Below, one piece after another: positions 20,878-32,999 of a stretch of DNA of 64,000 nucleotides. The first letter of the stretch is position 1, and the number at the start of each line of letters is the position of its first letter. Both the position numbers and the translations under genes were made by a program. The notes beneath the pieces are model-generated. The model saw only the letters and a program-made list of their open reading frames with translations, ran no database searches and was not told the DNA's origin. The stretch is taken from assembly GCA_035235625.1 (NCBI GenBank), contig CP141142.1:34606995-34670994 (forward strand), in the 5' to 3' direction. This stretch comes from Saururus chinensis. Lineage: Eukaryota; Streptophyta; Magnoliopsida; Piperales; Saururaceae.

Positions 20878-22403
20878 TCATAGAAGTAGGGGAGGGCGAG
20901 GAATTGGGATGTGAAGATGGCGAAGATGTTGAAGCCATAATATTTTAGCTGTAGTAGAAGCAACAGCCCGATATTCAGCCTTTGAGCTTGAACAGGACAC
21001 CATTTGTTTCGTAGCACCCCAAGAAATTAAATTTGGGCAAACAGTAACGGCATATCCATTAGTGGAACGCCTGGTATCAGGGCATCTAGCCCAATCAGAG
21101 TCTGTGTAGGCATGAAGAGAGAGATGAGAAGACTTGTAGAAACAAAGACCAAGTGTGAGAATCCCCTTGATATATTTGAATATCCGCTTGACAGCTTCAA
21201 GGTGAGCAACACAGGGAGCATGCATGAATTGGCACACATGATTAATAGCATAGGCAAGGTCTAGACGGCTCAATGTTAAGTATTGCAGGCTGCCAACCAT
21301 TTGCCTATACAAAGTAACATGTGGAAGCAAAGGAGAGCCATGCGAGGAGAGGTGAAGGTTGGCAATAATTGGACTTTTGGAGGGTTTTACCCAGGACAAG
21401 CCAAAACGATCCAACAGTTGGACTGCATATTGAGCTTGAGATAAAATAGTAGAGGACTGAGAACGAATAACCTGCATGCCAAGAAAGAAGGTGAGCAGAC
21501 CAAGATCTTTCATGTCAAAGGCAGCTGTGAGCTGGAGAAGAAGCCTTTGCAGGTCTGAAATGGAATTCCCTGTTAAGATAATATTGTCCACATCTATGAG
21601 TAAGATGATAACATGCTGATTTTGCTGCCAGGTGAACAGGGAAGTATCAAACGGACAATTGGAGAAGCCAATTCAGGTAAGATATGTGGTGAATTTTGTG
21701 TACCACACCCTGGGAGCTTGTTTGAGCCCATAAAGTGCTTTATGCAATTTGCAAACATGATTGGGGAATTGAGCATGAAGAAATGCTGGAAGTTGTTGGA
21801 GGTAGACTTTTTCAGTAAGTCACCTTGAAGAAAAACATTCTTCACATCAAGCTGCCTTAAGGGCCAATTGAAGCTGGTGGTGAGTGCAAGGAAGAGCCGT
21901 ATGGTGGTGGCTTTGACAATGGGGTTGAATGTTTCTTCAAAGTCAAGACCTGCTTGCTGATTGTATTACTTTGCAACCAGACGGGCTTAATATCGGTCAA
22001 CTGAACCATCAGCTCGAGTTTGAATTCGGAACACCCACTTGGATCCGACCACATTCATAGATGTCCTATAGGGTACTAGTGTCCAGGTATGATTGTGTTG
22101 GAGAGCTTGGATTTCTTCGGTCATGGTAGCCACCCAAAGTGGATCACGAGAGGCTTGATGAAAGGAGGAAGTCTCTGGTGGTAAATGAGGCGAGGCGGCA
22201 AGCAAGGTAGATGGTAAAGGAAGCCATGTAGACAAGAGGGCCTTGGGCTGCAGAGTTCCAGCGCGGGATCGTGTCACCATAGGATGGAGGGGACTAGATG
22301 CGGCTGGAGAAGCAAGGGTGGAACTCGAGGTAGAATTGGAGTCGTGCACTGGGAGACAACAGGTTGGAGGAATGACCTGCTCATGAACATAGTCTGGCGG
22401 CAT
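20878..22403 (-). pseudogene. copia reverse transcriptase and start of RNase H
   Basis: The RT begins at about 22080 with GSKWVFRIQTRADGSVDRY. MKNVFLQGDL lies at about 21845. The polymerase box reads DVDNIILTG at about 21590, where copia normally has YVDD, so one catalytic Asp is Asn. MVGSLQYLTLSRLDLAYAIN and the RNase H motif YTDSDWARCPDTRRST follow, then SSSKAEYRAVAS. The frame stops at about 20878. Two frame changes occur upstream. Confidence 0.9.
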
Positions 22404-22784
22404 TGATGGGGGGCAAGAGGATCCAAGCGCCTATCCAACACAGGACAGGGAGATGGAGAAGCGGCCTGGTGCACAGCAGGGGATGACGAAGAGGCAGCAG
22501 GGTCCATGGCTGGAGACGGAGCAGGGTGTGCAGCCCGGCTAGAAGAATTGAGCTGGGGGAGGGATGGTAGAGCAGTGCTCTGAATGCACGGCCAGAGGAC
22601 CCCGGGGCAGGGAGAGGAGCGGCGCCAATGGCACGGCTAGGGAGAAGAGTTCCTGGAGTGGGAGGGGCAGTGCCGGAGGCACAACTAGAAAATGGGCGAC
22701 GCACATAAGTAATACCCCAATGAGCTGAGTCAGGGAGAGTGGATGGAAAAGGGATGTCCAGGTTTAATTCTTGTAAACTGTGAC

Positions 22785-23740
22785 TCAAAGAGAATAGATG
22801 GGGACGAGGGTGAGGTGTAGTGGAAGAAGGAATAGCTGGGACAGTGGTAGTGGAAGGGTAAGTGGACTCATTGAAGGTGACATGGCGTGAGAGATATCGG
22901 CAGCCAAAGGAGTGATCAAGGCAATGATACCCTTTGTGGTGAGGTGAGTAGCCCAGGAAAATACAACGAACTGATCTGAAATCCAGTTTGCCTCTCCCAA
23001 AAGGCGGAAAACATGGAAAACAGGAACATCCAAAAATTTAGAGGTGATCATAAGATGGAGAAGCACCAAAGAGTTATTCATAGGGTGTCTTACCTTTGAG
23101 GGAGGTTGAGGGTAAACGATTAAGAAGATATGTGGCAGTGGAGAAGGCAAATTGCGAAAATTGTTTGGGCAATTTACTGTGAGCTAAAAGAGCTAATCCA
23201 ATATTTGCAATGGACCGGTGTTTTTTTCTCTGCAAGGCCATTTTGTTCCATAGTGCCAGGATAGGAAAGGAGATGAAGATTGCCAAGTGTGTTGAGATGA
23301 GTAGTAAACTTATGATTCACACACTCACCCCCGCCATCCGTTTGGATGGTTTTGATTGCTGCCCCATATTGACGAGTGATAAGGGTGAGAAATTCTATCA
23401 AAATAGAAGGGACATCAGATTTTCGTTTAAGGGGAAAAAACCACGTGTATCGTGAGCATTCATCTACAATGAGGAGATAAAATCAGTAACCATCTAGAGA
23501 AGTAACGGGAGGACCCCACACATCAGAATGTAAATTGGCAAAACAAATATTTGAATAGGCAGCTCTTCGTTGAAAAGGAAGCTTAGACATTTTTTCAAGT
23601 TTGCAACTATGGTATACATGTTTATTAAGATTGCTAGACAATTGAAGAGTAGAAGCTAAAGACTGCATGACTTTGGATGACGGATGGCTGAGTTGTGCAT
23701 GCTAGATGTCACCATTGACTTTATTGGCCAAGAGACTGAC
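22785..23740 (-). pseudogene. copia integrase, fragmented
   Basis: Pieces in different minus-strand frames give the zinc-binding HHCC region (HVYHSCKLEKM near 23610), NLHSDVWGP (first catalytic Asp), TIQTDGGGECVN (second Asp) and NGLAEKK (catalytic-Glu region, reading E-Q-N-G-L-A-E). FSTATYLLNRLPS and KGKTPYE follow, then a decayed C-terminal extension. At least three frame changes are needed to read through. Confidence 0.85.
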
Positions 23741-23786
23741 GATAGATGGAGTTGAAGAGGACTGAACTTGATAAAGGCCGCCTGAT

Positions 23787-24434
23787 TTAGACCCGGTCAT
23801 GAGAGTCTTGTCCGTTTGCAGGTCCTTGACATGAAACCCCATGGAAAAAATTGAAGATAACAAGAGTTGTCAGTGGTATATCTAGAGATAGAAGATTTTT
23901 GGTAAGCTTTGGAACTAAAAGAACATTTTCTAACCGAGTGGGAGATAATGACACAGAACCAGTATGAGAGATAGGTAATGAATGGCTATTACCAACAAGA
24001 ATAGAGTCATGACCATGATAGGGGGTAATACCTGTGAGGGATGATTTTTCAGGAATCATATGATGAGTAGCCCCTGTATCAGGGTACCAAGCATCATCAG
24101 CTGATTGATCATTGAGATGGAGGGTGGCAAATGATTGAGCTTGATTATTAGGACTATCATGCGGGGCTTGGTAGACGTCGGCCTTGTGATTAGGATATCC
24201 ACAATGGTTGCAGTAGACACTATTGTAATCACCATTGATCTGGGCAGCCCACGAGCGGCCACGACAAGAAGAGGATCCTCGCCCACGAGTACTTTCACGG
24301 TGCCCACGAGTCCTCCCCTCCATGAGGACCACGCCCCCCTCCACGCTGAGAGGGAAGAGATGATTTACCTGTCCCACGAGTGGAGACAAGGGTTGTGATA
24401 GGAGAGGAAGCTTGGCGACATATACGCCGATCAA
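23787..24434 (-). pseudogene. copia gag zinc knuckle and aspartic protease
   Basis: At about 24215-24170 the zinc knuckle reads YCNHCGYPNHKADVY, where the last Cys of CX2CX4HX4C has become Tyr. At about 24090-24060 the protease active site reads WYPDTGATHHM (DTGA). ENVLLVPKLTKNLLS follows, typical of copia protease. The frame ends before integrase. The loss of a zinc ligand suggests inactivity even apart from the frameshifts. Confidence 0.9.
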
Positions 24435-25096
24435 AGTCCATCAACATGGCAACAGCATCATCGACAGTGGGGTAGCTTGTACAGCGTTGAATTGCAGCAA
24501 TGATTCCATCGTACTCAAAACCAAGTCCTTGAGTAATGCAGTGAATAATGTCATCATCATCAAGAGGCTTACCGGACATAGCCAGTTGATGTGCCAAGGC
24601 TCTGGCCTGATTTAAGTAATCAGCGATTGTCATCTTGTCTTTGGAGAGAGCACGAAGCTCATTCTTGATGTCTTGAACTCGCCCATGAGAAAGTGTACTG
24701 TTTGATGTCTTCATAGTGCTCTAGAATGTGGCTGAAGTTTCACAATGGATGATTTGAGGAAAGATTGCCTTAGACGCTGTGGAGGCAAGCCAAGCAAGAA
24801 CAAGTTGATCTAAGCGCAGCCAAGCTTTCACGCTAGGATCAGAATCAGGACCTGAGGGCCGAGGGAGTGTGCCTTCAACCAGTCCAAGCAAACTGTGGCA
24901 TCGTAGGACAGGGAGGACTTGCATGGTCCAAACATAATAATTTGTAGGAGCTAGTTTGGTAGAAATTTCTTGGGAAATAGATTTGACGACAGGAAGATCA
25001 GAGAAGGGAAGCAGGAGTGCTGGTGGTTGAAGAAGCCATGTGCGGAATGGAGTGGCTGGGTTGATAGGAAGGAGCTGCTGGACAGAGGTGCAGGAT
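24295..25096 (-). pseudogene. copia gag, N-terminal and central part
   Basis: The minus strand encodes a UBN2/retrotran-gag-type domain. Landmarks are WLRLDQLVLAWLASTAS (about 24830-24780), then LRALSKDKMTIADYLNQ, and IIHCITQGLGFEYDGIIAAI (24714-24295 frame). A stop separates the two parts at about 24720. Arg/Gly-rich sequence leads toward the zinc knuckle. Gag forms the virus-like particle of the element. The frame is broken, so no full product is expected. Confidence 0.85.
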
Positions 25097-25112
25097 CAGT
25101 GCTCCGATACCA
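25097..25112 (-). promoter_or_regulatory. Primer-binding site (initiator tRNA-Met)
   Basis: The minus strand reads TGGTATCGGAGCACTG next to the 5' LTR. This matches the usual TGGTATCAGAGC complement of initiator tRNA-Met with one change. Confidence 0.85.
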
Positions 25113-25307
25113 TGTGAAGAATTTGAACTGGCTTAGCTTTTCTATTTCATGTAGGCAATATATACACAACATTACAGGTGAGTATATTAAGGGATATGAT
25201 CCCTTACAATCAGGTTAGTTAGTAACAATAAACTAGTCGATAACAAACTAACAAACCTAAGACTTTGACTGTTGACTTGGTGATGGGAATCCCTTAATAT
25301 CCGCACA
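25113..25307 (-). repeat. 5' LTR of the copia element
   Basis: 195 bp, nearly identical to 20444-20637. The primer-binding site lies immediately inside it. Confidence 0.95.
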
Positions 25308-25936
25308 GTCGGGCCATGGCTAGGGGGCAAAAAGCCAGAAGGCCTGCCCCTAAGTATGAAAATGATTATTTTTAAGCGTGTAAGAGAAAGAAAAAGGGTG
25401 GAGGTTGTATATTTTAAGGAAGTCTAAGATATTTCTAGCTTAAAAAGTTATAATGTTTGGTTGTGAACAATCAACGCTAGGGTTTGCTTATTGACATGCC
25501 CTTCACTGTTGAAAAAACAAATTTTTTCTTGAGATTTTGTTCTTTTTTTTAAAGATTTTGGAATTTGTATTGTTCATTCAGATGATAAGTTATGTAGAAA
25601 TTACAATTGTTTGATTTTTGTTGATTAAAAAGTTAATGTTGCTTGGTTAACGTCTGTAGGGAGTAGAAGATACAGTGATATTTAGGGGTGAAACTTTTTA
25701 GGGCTGGCCCGCCCCTACCTGGCCCATAAAAAAAGTGAGTTAGGGCTAAAATTTTGGCCACTTTAAATAGGTTTGGGCCATGGCTAGGGGGGCAAAAAGC
25801 CGGAAGGCCTGCCCCTAAGTATGAAAATGATTATTTTTAAGCATGTAAGTGAAAGAAAAAGGGTGGAGGTTGGATATTTTGAGGAAGTTTAAGAATTTTC
25901 TAGCTTAAAAAGTTATAATGTTTGGTTGTGAATGAT

Positions 25937-26560
25937 CCCACTCAAAGGCCAAATGCTTATAAAAGAGGAGTAAAAGCTTGCAGACTGTCCCGATACCGGT
26001 TAGGGACGAACCTTTGGAATCCCGCACCTGGCCTAGCCCATTGTGGCCCAGCCCGGTTGTAGGCGTAGTGATATTATTACATCTTTTCCACATTTGGTGA
26101 TGTCTTAAAGGTTTTTCAAATGTAGTTGTATAATTTGAATAGTGACATGTATGGATTAGTCAAAAAGGTATCTTGCTTTTGTATTTTAAATATTTCTGCT
26201 GAGTGAAGAAATGGTGTTTTTGGTAAATTGGTGAGTTCTAAATTCTTTTTTTCTTTTGTAGGTCAAACAGTTTTACTGCTGTCTACATTTATTTGATTTT
26301 AGAAGATGAAATGTGATGGAATTCAAGACATCCAACATTGATTTAAGAACTGGGTTGGCAGCTGCAGTTTATTGATCATCTTTACAAGTTGGTAAGGCTG
26401 AGTTTTATTTTGTGGTCTTTGTTCGATTTCTATCGTGTTAGTTGGATTTGGATTGTGGTTTTTGGTGTTGTTGATATGGTAATTCTTTTAATTTTATTTA
26501 ATATGCAGGTTATATTTTGTTCCAGATTCTATCCTAAATAACTAAACAACCGTCCCCCAT
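25937..26560 (+). other. Upstream region and possible 5' UTR of the PIG-A gene
   Basis: The left part (25980-26050) contains GCCTAGCCCATTG, a hAT-end-like sequence. To the right, possible splice signals exist: a donor TTG|GTAAGG at about 26390 and an acceptor ATGCAG at about 26509. These could define a non-coding first exon. I see no coding sequence here, and transcript evidence would be needed to settle the leader. Confidence 0.35.
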
Positions 26561-26562
26561 CC

Positions 26563-26597
26563 CTGTCCTTCCCTCCCTCCCTCCCTCCCTCCCTCCC
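26563..26597 (+). repeat. (CCCT)n microsatellite
   Basis: About eight CCCT units lie in the presumed 5' UTR or promoter of the PIG-A gene. Pyrimidine tracts of this kind are common around plant transcription starts. Confidence 0.8.
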
Positions 26598-26789
26598 ATC
26601 CGATTATTGTCATTCTTTGGCAAACCGTACCCAGACAAGTCGATCTGTTTTAAGATATATAGGTATCTGCTATATCCTTATCTATTTTTCCCCTTATAAA
26701 CACCATTTTTGCTTTCTCATATCCTTATCTGTATCCTCCCTCTTAAGATGGTTCTTCTTCGTTGTCTTCATTTTTTTTCCAGAGTCATC

Positions 26790-29700
26790 ATGTTTGAAGA
26801 TGCCACTAATGAATGTCAAAGGCTGCGAATTTTGATGGTTTCAGATTTCTTCTACCCAAATTTTGGTGGTGTTGAGAGTCACATCTACTACCTGTCACAA
26901 TGCTTGATTAAGCTTGGTCACAAGGTCAGAAATTGTATTCTTGTTTTTAGACTTTTGTGTCATGGTCTTCTCTCTAGATAAACTGTTTTAATGTTTTATC
27001 TAGTTGTTTCAGTTCTATATTTGGACTTTGTAATCTATGGGAGCCTTTTGTCAACTTATATTGAAGTTGGAGTGGTTTCTGCATATTTGATACTGCAAGT
27101 CCTGTTGCGAAAATCTGATGATGGCTTTTATGTTCGCAATTAACTTCTTTAGTGTCATGTCTTTTAATCTTGTCAAGTTACAGTAGTCTTTACTCTTACA
27201 TTGGTGATCAGGTCGTGGTTCTGACACATGCCTATGGGACACGATCCGGAGTTCGATATATGACTGGTGGCTTGAAAGTCTATTATGTGCCATGGAAGCC
27301 ATTTCTTATGCAAAATACTCTACCAACCTTCTATGGGACACTACCTATTTTGAGAACAATTCTCATACGAGAAAACATCTCTTTAGTCCATGGACATCAA
27401 GCTTTCTCAACTCTATGTCATGAAGCTTTAATGCATGCACGCACTATGGGATACAAAGTTGTATTTACTGACCATTCCCTATATGGTTTTGCTGATATTG
27501 GAAGCATTCACATGAATAAGGTGTTGCAGTTCACTTTGGCCGATGTAAATGAAGCAATATGTGTTTCTCATACAAGCAAAGAAAATACAGTTTTGAGGTC
27601 TGGTTTACCCCCTGATAAAGTATACGTGATACCTAATGCTGTTGATACAGCAATGTTCAAGCCTTCTCCAAAGCGTCTCAATTACGATGAGATTGTTATA
27701 GTTGTAGTTAGTAGATTGGTTTATAGGAAGGGGGCGGATCTACTTGTGGAAGTTATCCCTGAAGTATGCAATCTGTACGCCAATGTGAGTTGTTCTTTTA
27801 TATTTTATTCCTTTCTTTTGGTGATGATGCAAGATTGTTTGAATAATAGTTGTTTTGAGTGTCTTTTGGCAATGGTGTAAAAACTGACCTGCCATGTCAA
27901 TAATAGTCTGATGCTAGTCAAGAGAAAATTGATTGGTCATCATGGTATGTGTCGGATAACAGGGCTAACCGTATGACATATCATTGTATATGAGGTTCAA
28001 GCTTCATCCTCGTTGATTCTGATATACAATGATATGTGATCTCTATCGGGATCGGAGTGTTGAATTGCTTGCCTAGGAATTAGACTGGCAGTTCAAATCC
28101 TCTTTATAGAATGTTCATCCTTCATTTGATTTACACTAAATTAACCCCTGTTATATAATGGACTCAATCTGAACGCACCTTTTTGACCTCGATGTAGTTG
28201 GCTAAAGTTGCACAGATGGTCTGGAACCAATTCTCTTCAAGTAAAATAGTGGTTTATTCCAATTCTCTAAGTAGATCACCAGTATGAGTGGAAAGTGCTT
28301 TTTAAAGCTACATGAGGCCTTTGCAAGGTAAACCTGGTCAAACCATTCTATCCTGTCCAGTTTATAAGATACTAGGTAGTGATGATTAACTAAACAAATG
28401 GCTGGTAACTTCATAAGACTAAAACTTAATCAGAAGCCAATGCTTTTTTTTCTCTTTCTATCTTTATATATGCACTTAGTGTGCAATTGTTAATTAATAA
28501 TTGAAAGGTCTGATTTTATTGTTCATGTGTTTAGGCTTCAGTTAGCTATTTCTAGATAAGGGCCAATAACTTTTTGCCATGATGTGTTCATCTAATTCAG
28601 CTATGCTAATGACCGCCAGAAAAATGCACAAAATTGTTTAAAAATCTTGTATTTATTCTCGATGTATAACATTTTGATTAAATAGAAATCCTCAGTTGCT
28701 AGAGATGTCTTTCTAAGGTTCGATTTATTGTTGGAGGAGATGGACCAAAGCGGGTTCGGTTGGAAGAGATGCGAGAAAAGCATTCCCTTCAAGATAGGGT
28801 TGAAATGTTGGGGCCTGTTCCACATGCCCAAGTGCGTTCTGTATTAATAAGTGGTCATATATTTCTAAACAGGTAATTAGTAATTGGGTTCTCATGTTTC
28901 TCTTTTAGTTGGTGAAATTAGATGTTGCAGCTACTTTTCTTGAATAAGCTTTATGTTTTTTTCGTTATTTATGAAATCGCTAAAGAAGAGCTTTGGTGAG
29001 TGGGTCTCTGCTTTGTATTCTGGCCTATAGGTCATTTTGTAGAGTTTGCAATATTGTAGATTTTTACTGTTTCTTCAGTATATGGTTCATGACTATAATC
29101 CATTCGGCATGATTTTTAAAACAAGTATCTGGGTATGAGGTCCATTTATTTTAACATTGTTGAAGAGAAAAGAAATGTGATACTAATTGCTTTCTATGTG
29201 TTGTCAGAACAAAATGCTATTGTAGGAGACATGGTTGTTCATTTTTCACTTTTCTTGGAACATTGTGAATATCTCCCCACCGTGTCTCAAATATGGTTTT
29301 TGGCTAGTCTTTTGGGTCATGATGCATTGATGCACGGTCTCAAAATGTGTTTCTCGTGTGATATGTTATTACTTTATCTTGACAACCTAGGTGGACTCAT
29401 AATTTCTCTGCTTGCATAAATTGCAATTACAATTTATCTAATTTGCTATCAACATGCCGTTTCAGCTCTCTCACAGAAGCTTTCTGTATTGCAATTCTGG
29501 AAGCTGCCAGTTGTGGGCTGCTAACTGTCAGCACACGAGTTGGAGGTGTACCTGAGGTATATATATTTTCAGAAAAGATAAATCTTTCATATCCAGTCGT
29601 ATTAGAATTGCACCCTTGAAATTATCCATTGACTTTTGTGATCAATGTGGTAGCTTTTTTTCTCGTGGACTTTTCAGGTTCTTCCAGATGATATGGTTGT

Positions 29701-30352
29701 ACTTGCAGAACCTGATCCTCGTGATATGGTGCAGGCTATCAGGAAAGCAATACATATACTTCCAACTATTGACCCACATGATATGCACGCCCGGGTAAGT
29801 TTGCTAATCATTTCAAAAAAGAAAATTCACATCCAAATTGATAAAAGAACTTAACTTTTTGTTCAGATGAAAGGACTCTATAGTTGGCATGATGTAGCAA
29901 AAAGAACAGAAATTGTTTACAATCGTGCTTTGCAATGCCCTTATGAAGATATTCTGCAACGGCTTTCACGGTATAGTGTTGCAAATTAATTTGTGTATGG
30001 CATTGCTTTCGTTGCTATGCTTAATATATGACCAACTAATGATAAGAAATGCAAGTTGCATATTCTTTGGTGACTTCATTGTGATCTATGTTGATAAAGG
30101 TACCTCAATTGTGGTTCTTGGGCGGGGAAGCTTTTCTGTCTGGTTGTGATCATTGACTTCTTGTTGTGGCATCTTCTAAAGTTGTTGAAGGTCTCTCTCT
30201 CTCTCTTTCTCTCACAGACACACACTCTCTCTTTCACTCATATCTACTTGTGTTCTATGCAAATATAACAGTCAGAGGAGCAAATAGAGATGGTGCCTGA
30301 TATTGCATTTTTCCAAGAACACGAGGAAGAAGATGCTGCTGTGCTTAGGTAA
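26790..30352 (+). CDS. PIGA: PIG-A: catalytic subunit of GPI N-acetylglucosaminyltransferase
   Basis: The gene has eight coding exons: 26790-26924, 27212-27784, 28718-28872, 29466-29556, 29678-29794, 29867-29970, 30100-30190 and 30272-30352. All introns are GT-AG and phases match, giving 448 aa, close to the usual size of plant PIG-A (SETH2 in Arabidopsis). The protein is a GT4-family glycosyltransferase that adds GlcNAc to phosphatidylinositol, the first step of GPI-anchor synthesis at the ER. Visible features are [15 protein letters not shown] near the N-terminus, then [47 protein letters not shown], the EX7E motif EAFCIAILE and [17 protein letters not shown] single hydrophobic segment near the C-terminus ([20 protein letters not shown]) fits a membrane anchor. 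I chose the start at 26790 because upstream in-frame Met codons lie before a TTTTTTTTCCAG acceptor-like site. There are no disruptions. The last codon sits in AGGTAAATG, which resembles a splice donor, so a longer C-terminus is possible. Confidence 0.93.
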
Positions 30353-32670
30353 ATGTTTAAGCATTGAACCAGAGACCTCATAATTTTAGACTTTCCTTTG
30401 AGAATCTATAACAATATTGTTTTTGAAATTCCTGTTTTATGCATGCTCATAGTTGATCACGCTTAAGTTCTCATTTGGCAATGCCAAAATAAAAAGTACT
30501 TGTACGGAAAACACAGAATTTGTGCATCATCTGACTCTGTTACACCACTGTGTTTATAAATGCGCCATATTTTGCATTGTCATAAGAAAGTCCTGGATGA
30601 TAAGGAGTTAAAAGGACTTGAGTTTGGGTTGCTAAAATTCCTATTCAATGTGTTGCTCATGTTACTTAAGACAAAGGGCAGAAATCCAGTTTGTCCAGAT
30701 TAATGTCAAGGTCATCTTGTTTAGATGTCACACATATGTTCTAGAAAATCTGTAGTTGTTACTGCTAAGAGGCCTCACACCCTGAAAGTTATAATCCACC
30801 CTTTGCTATCATCTCGATCAATGACCTTCCTGGATTGCCTTTAAAATGGCTTTGCATCTTATTTTATCATATCAAAAGTGAATATCAGTTGAAGGAGGTA
30901 ACGTCACATGGTGTGGCGTAAGTATAGTTAAATTGTAGAAGACTTAACTTATCTTTAGGTAGAACACTACAAAGTTATATACGTACCTTTTGTATAAAAG
31001 TAAAATAAACAATGAAAGACTACTGATTAAACATTAGTCCACATATATACTTATAAATTTATTTACAAATAGTACACATGGCTAAAGTATAGGTCTAAGC
31101 TTATAATAACTAATAAGAGTCTAAGCCAACATTGGCTATATAGAAGTGTGAAGTATAGTATAAAACATAATCTCAACACAATATATAATCAACAAATATA
31201 ATCAAGGCATCTTTATAAACCTATCATCTCAAAGGTCAACACTATCTTCATGTTCCACAAAGAGCCTGTCTAAGTGATCGGCATGGCACATAAAAAAAGG
31301 GGTAAACCACAAGCTCAACAAGAGTTTTTAATGTGAAAAGTAAATCCAAATTGACAACACAAACATAATTATATAATATTCATCACATAATCTACAATAA
31401 TACGCATTCATCGTGGGATAATTATATAAACTTGTGTATTAATGTTATAATTTATAGTTCATAAGTATCAGTCATGCCACATATATGTTATGTTATCTAT
31501 AACACATTTTATTAACACATTCATACTTTGTGTTATGTTATGTGTAATATATCTTATCAATATATTTTTATGTCCCCTACATATTATGCTATAACCCATA
31601 TTATCTCATCATTGTATATTTATGTCTCTTGTGCATCATTGGTTTAAATTATAGTTCATAATATATATTTTCTCATGTGTAAATATGTGAAATTAATCAT
31701 CATAATCACATATTCCCTTATATATAAATACATAAAATTCATCATTATAATCACATCTTGCATGAATAACTTATCAACATAAACATATAAACATATCATG
31801 CATATCTATTTTTTAACAAAAATATTTACCTTATAAATTGTCTCAACCGCATTATCTAGCATATCATGCAAATTAAACGATAATCGCATTTGTAACATAA
31901 GCTCCCTTATCCTTACAAAACTCGTGTTAAAGAGCATAACCTTTCATACATATGCAACAATAATTAGTAAATGTTTCATGATTGCGCATCATGGCCCAAG
32001 CCCTAAGCGCAACTGCTCATCATGACTTAAGCCTTAAGCACAACTTCTCATCAAGGCTGAAGTCTTGAGCACAATTGCTCATCATCCTAAGCATAATTAC
32101 TCATCAAGACCGAAGTGTCGAGCACTCTACGTGGTATGTTGGTGTACATGGATATACCATATTAGATTCTTAGGGTTCATATATTTCATCAAATAATACA
32201 TCATTTCACTTATCTTAACTACAAAGTTCTCAAAGGAACTCAACGAAATTGTCATTTTGGACCTAAAGTTGATTCGATAAGCCTTCGATCAATTAATCTA
32301 ATAACCAATTACATCAAATTGTATCTAATCGATTAAATACGACTAATCACGATTATAAATTATTTTTATAATGTATACAATATAGTACATACGTGAGTAA
32401 TGTTATATGAGTCTAAATACAAGAGGTATGCTCAAATATGTTCATCAAATATGGTCCATTGGTGTTAAATAACATCACAAATATCTACACAAATGTGTAT
32501 ATAAGTGACAATGTTTAAGCTTAAGCTAAGACTAACAAAATATGAACAAGTTATAATCATTGTTATATCCATGTGTCTATGATTTTATTGTAGTCCTTTC
32601 CTACTGAAATTATGAAGCTAAGTATGGTGAAAACATTGAAATACGAGTTTAAGACAAGTATAACATCATG
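30353..32670. other. 3' flank of PIG-A with AT-rich degenerate repeat sequence
   Basis: No gene is visible. From about 31000 to 32600 the composition and phrases such as AAACCACAAGCTCAACAAGAG (minus: CTCTTGTTGAGC) resemble a decayed LTR in minus orientation, but I could not find its ends. The first several hundred bases after 30352 probably hold the PIG-A 3' UTR; no polyadenylation site is clear. Confidence 0.4.
31985..32130. repeat. Imperfect tandem repeat of about 36 bp, three to four copies
   Basis: The units contain CTCATCATGACTTAAGCC-TTAAGCACAACT-like sequence and recur with changes across the stretch. Confidence 0.65.
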
Positions 32671-32674
32671 TTAA

Positions 32675-32992
32675 ATTATGTTACCATCGGGTCGGATTCG
32701 GGTTAGGTTTTGCTAATTCTGAACCCGATATCACTTAAAGAAAATTATAACCCGAACCCAATCCGAGCCGCTTGACCCGAATAGAATAATTTTTTTAATT
32801 TTTAATTTAAAAAAATATTAAAAAAATTATAATTTTATATTTATAATTATATTCGGGTCGGGTTGGTGGGGATCACCTAAAACCCGAATCTAACTTGAAT
32901 AGCTATTCGAATTAAATTTCAAAAACCAAATTTGACCCATTCGGGTCTAGTTGGGTTTTACCATGTACCTGACTCGAGTGACATCCGTAATG
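32675..32992. mobile_element. Small hAT-like MITE with GGGTCGGGTT subterminal repeats
   Basis: The left side has ATGTTACCATCGGGTCGGATTCGGG. The right side has the inverted counterpart GTACCTGACTCGAGTGACATCC. The interior is AT-rich with ATTCGGGTCGGGTTGG, as in the hAT element at 15273-16734. Exact ends and TSD could not be fixed. Confidence 0.5.
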
Positions 32993-32999
32993 ATAAACA

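Larger units (their letters stand above)
20444..25307 (-). mobile_element. Ty1/copia LTR retrotransposon, complete but inactive
   Basis: The 4864-bp element is in minus orientation, with LTRs at both ends, TG…CA termini, a tRNA-Met-type primer site, a polypurine tract and the gene order gag-PR-INT-RT-RNaseH. The TSD is GTCAG (20439-20443) against GTCGG (25308-25312), one change. The LTRs differ by about nine substitutions and one indel by eye, about 5 percent, so the insertion is not very recent. The coding region has frameshifts and stops in several domains. It sits inside one unit of a tandem duplication, whose other unit shows the empty site. Confidence 0.95.
20148..25936 (+). repeat. Tandem duplication of a roughly 450-470-bp segment, first unit split by a copia element
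   Basis: Unit 1 is 20148-20443 plus 25313-25490. Unit 2 is 25491-25936. Both run through GGTTTGCTTATTG, CTTCACTGTTG, GCTTGGTTAACGTCT, AGGGCTGGCCCGCCCCTACC, GGGCCATGGCTAGG and TTATAATGTTTGG in the same order. The GGGCTGGCCC and TAGGGGGCAAAAAGCC motifs look like hAT-type ends, so the unit may itself be a decayed MITE. Only unit 1 carries the retrotransposon. Confidence 0.85.

Noticed and set aside
21613..24615. Plus-strand frames within the copia element (for example 24135-24398)
   Set aside because: Antisense shadows of gag-pol. No independent motifs.
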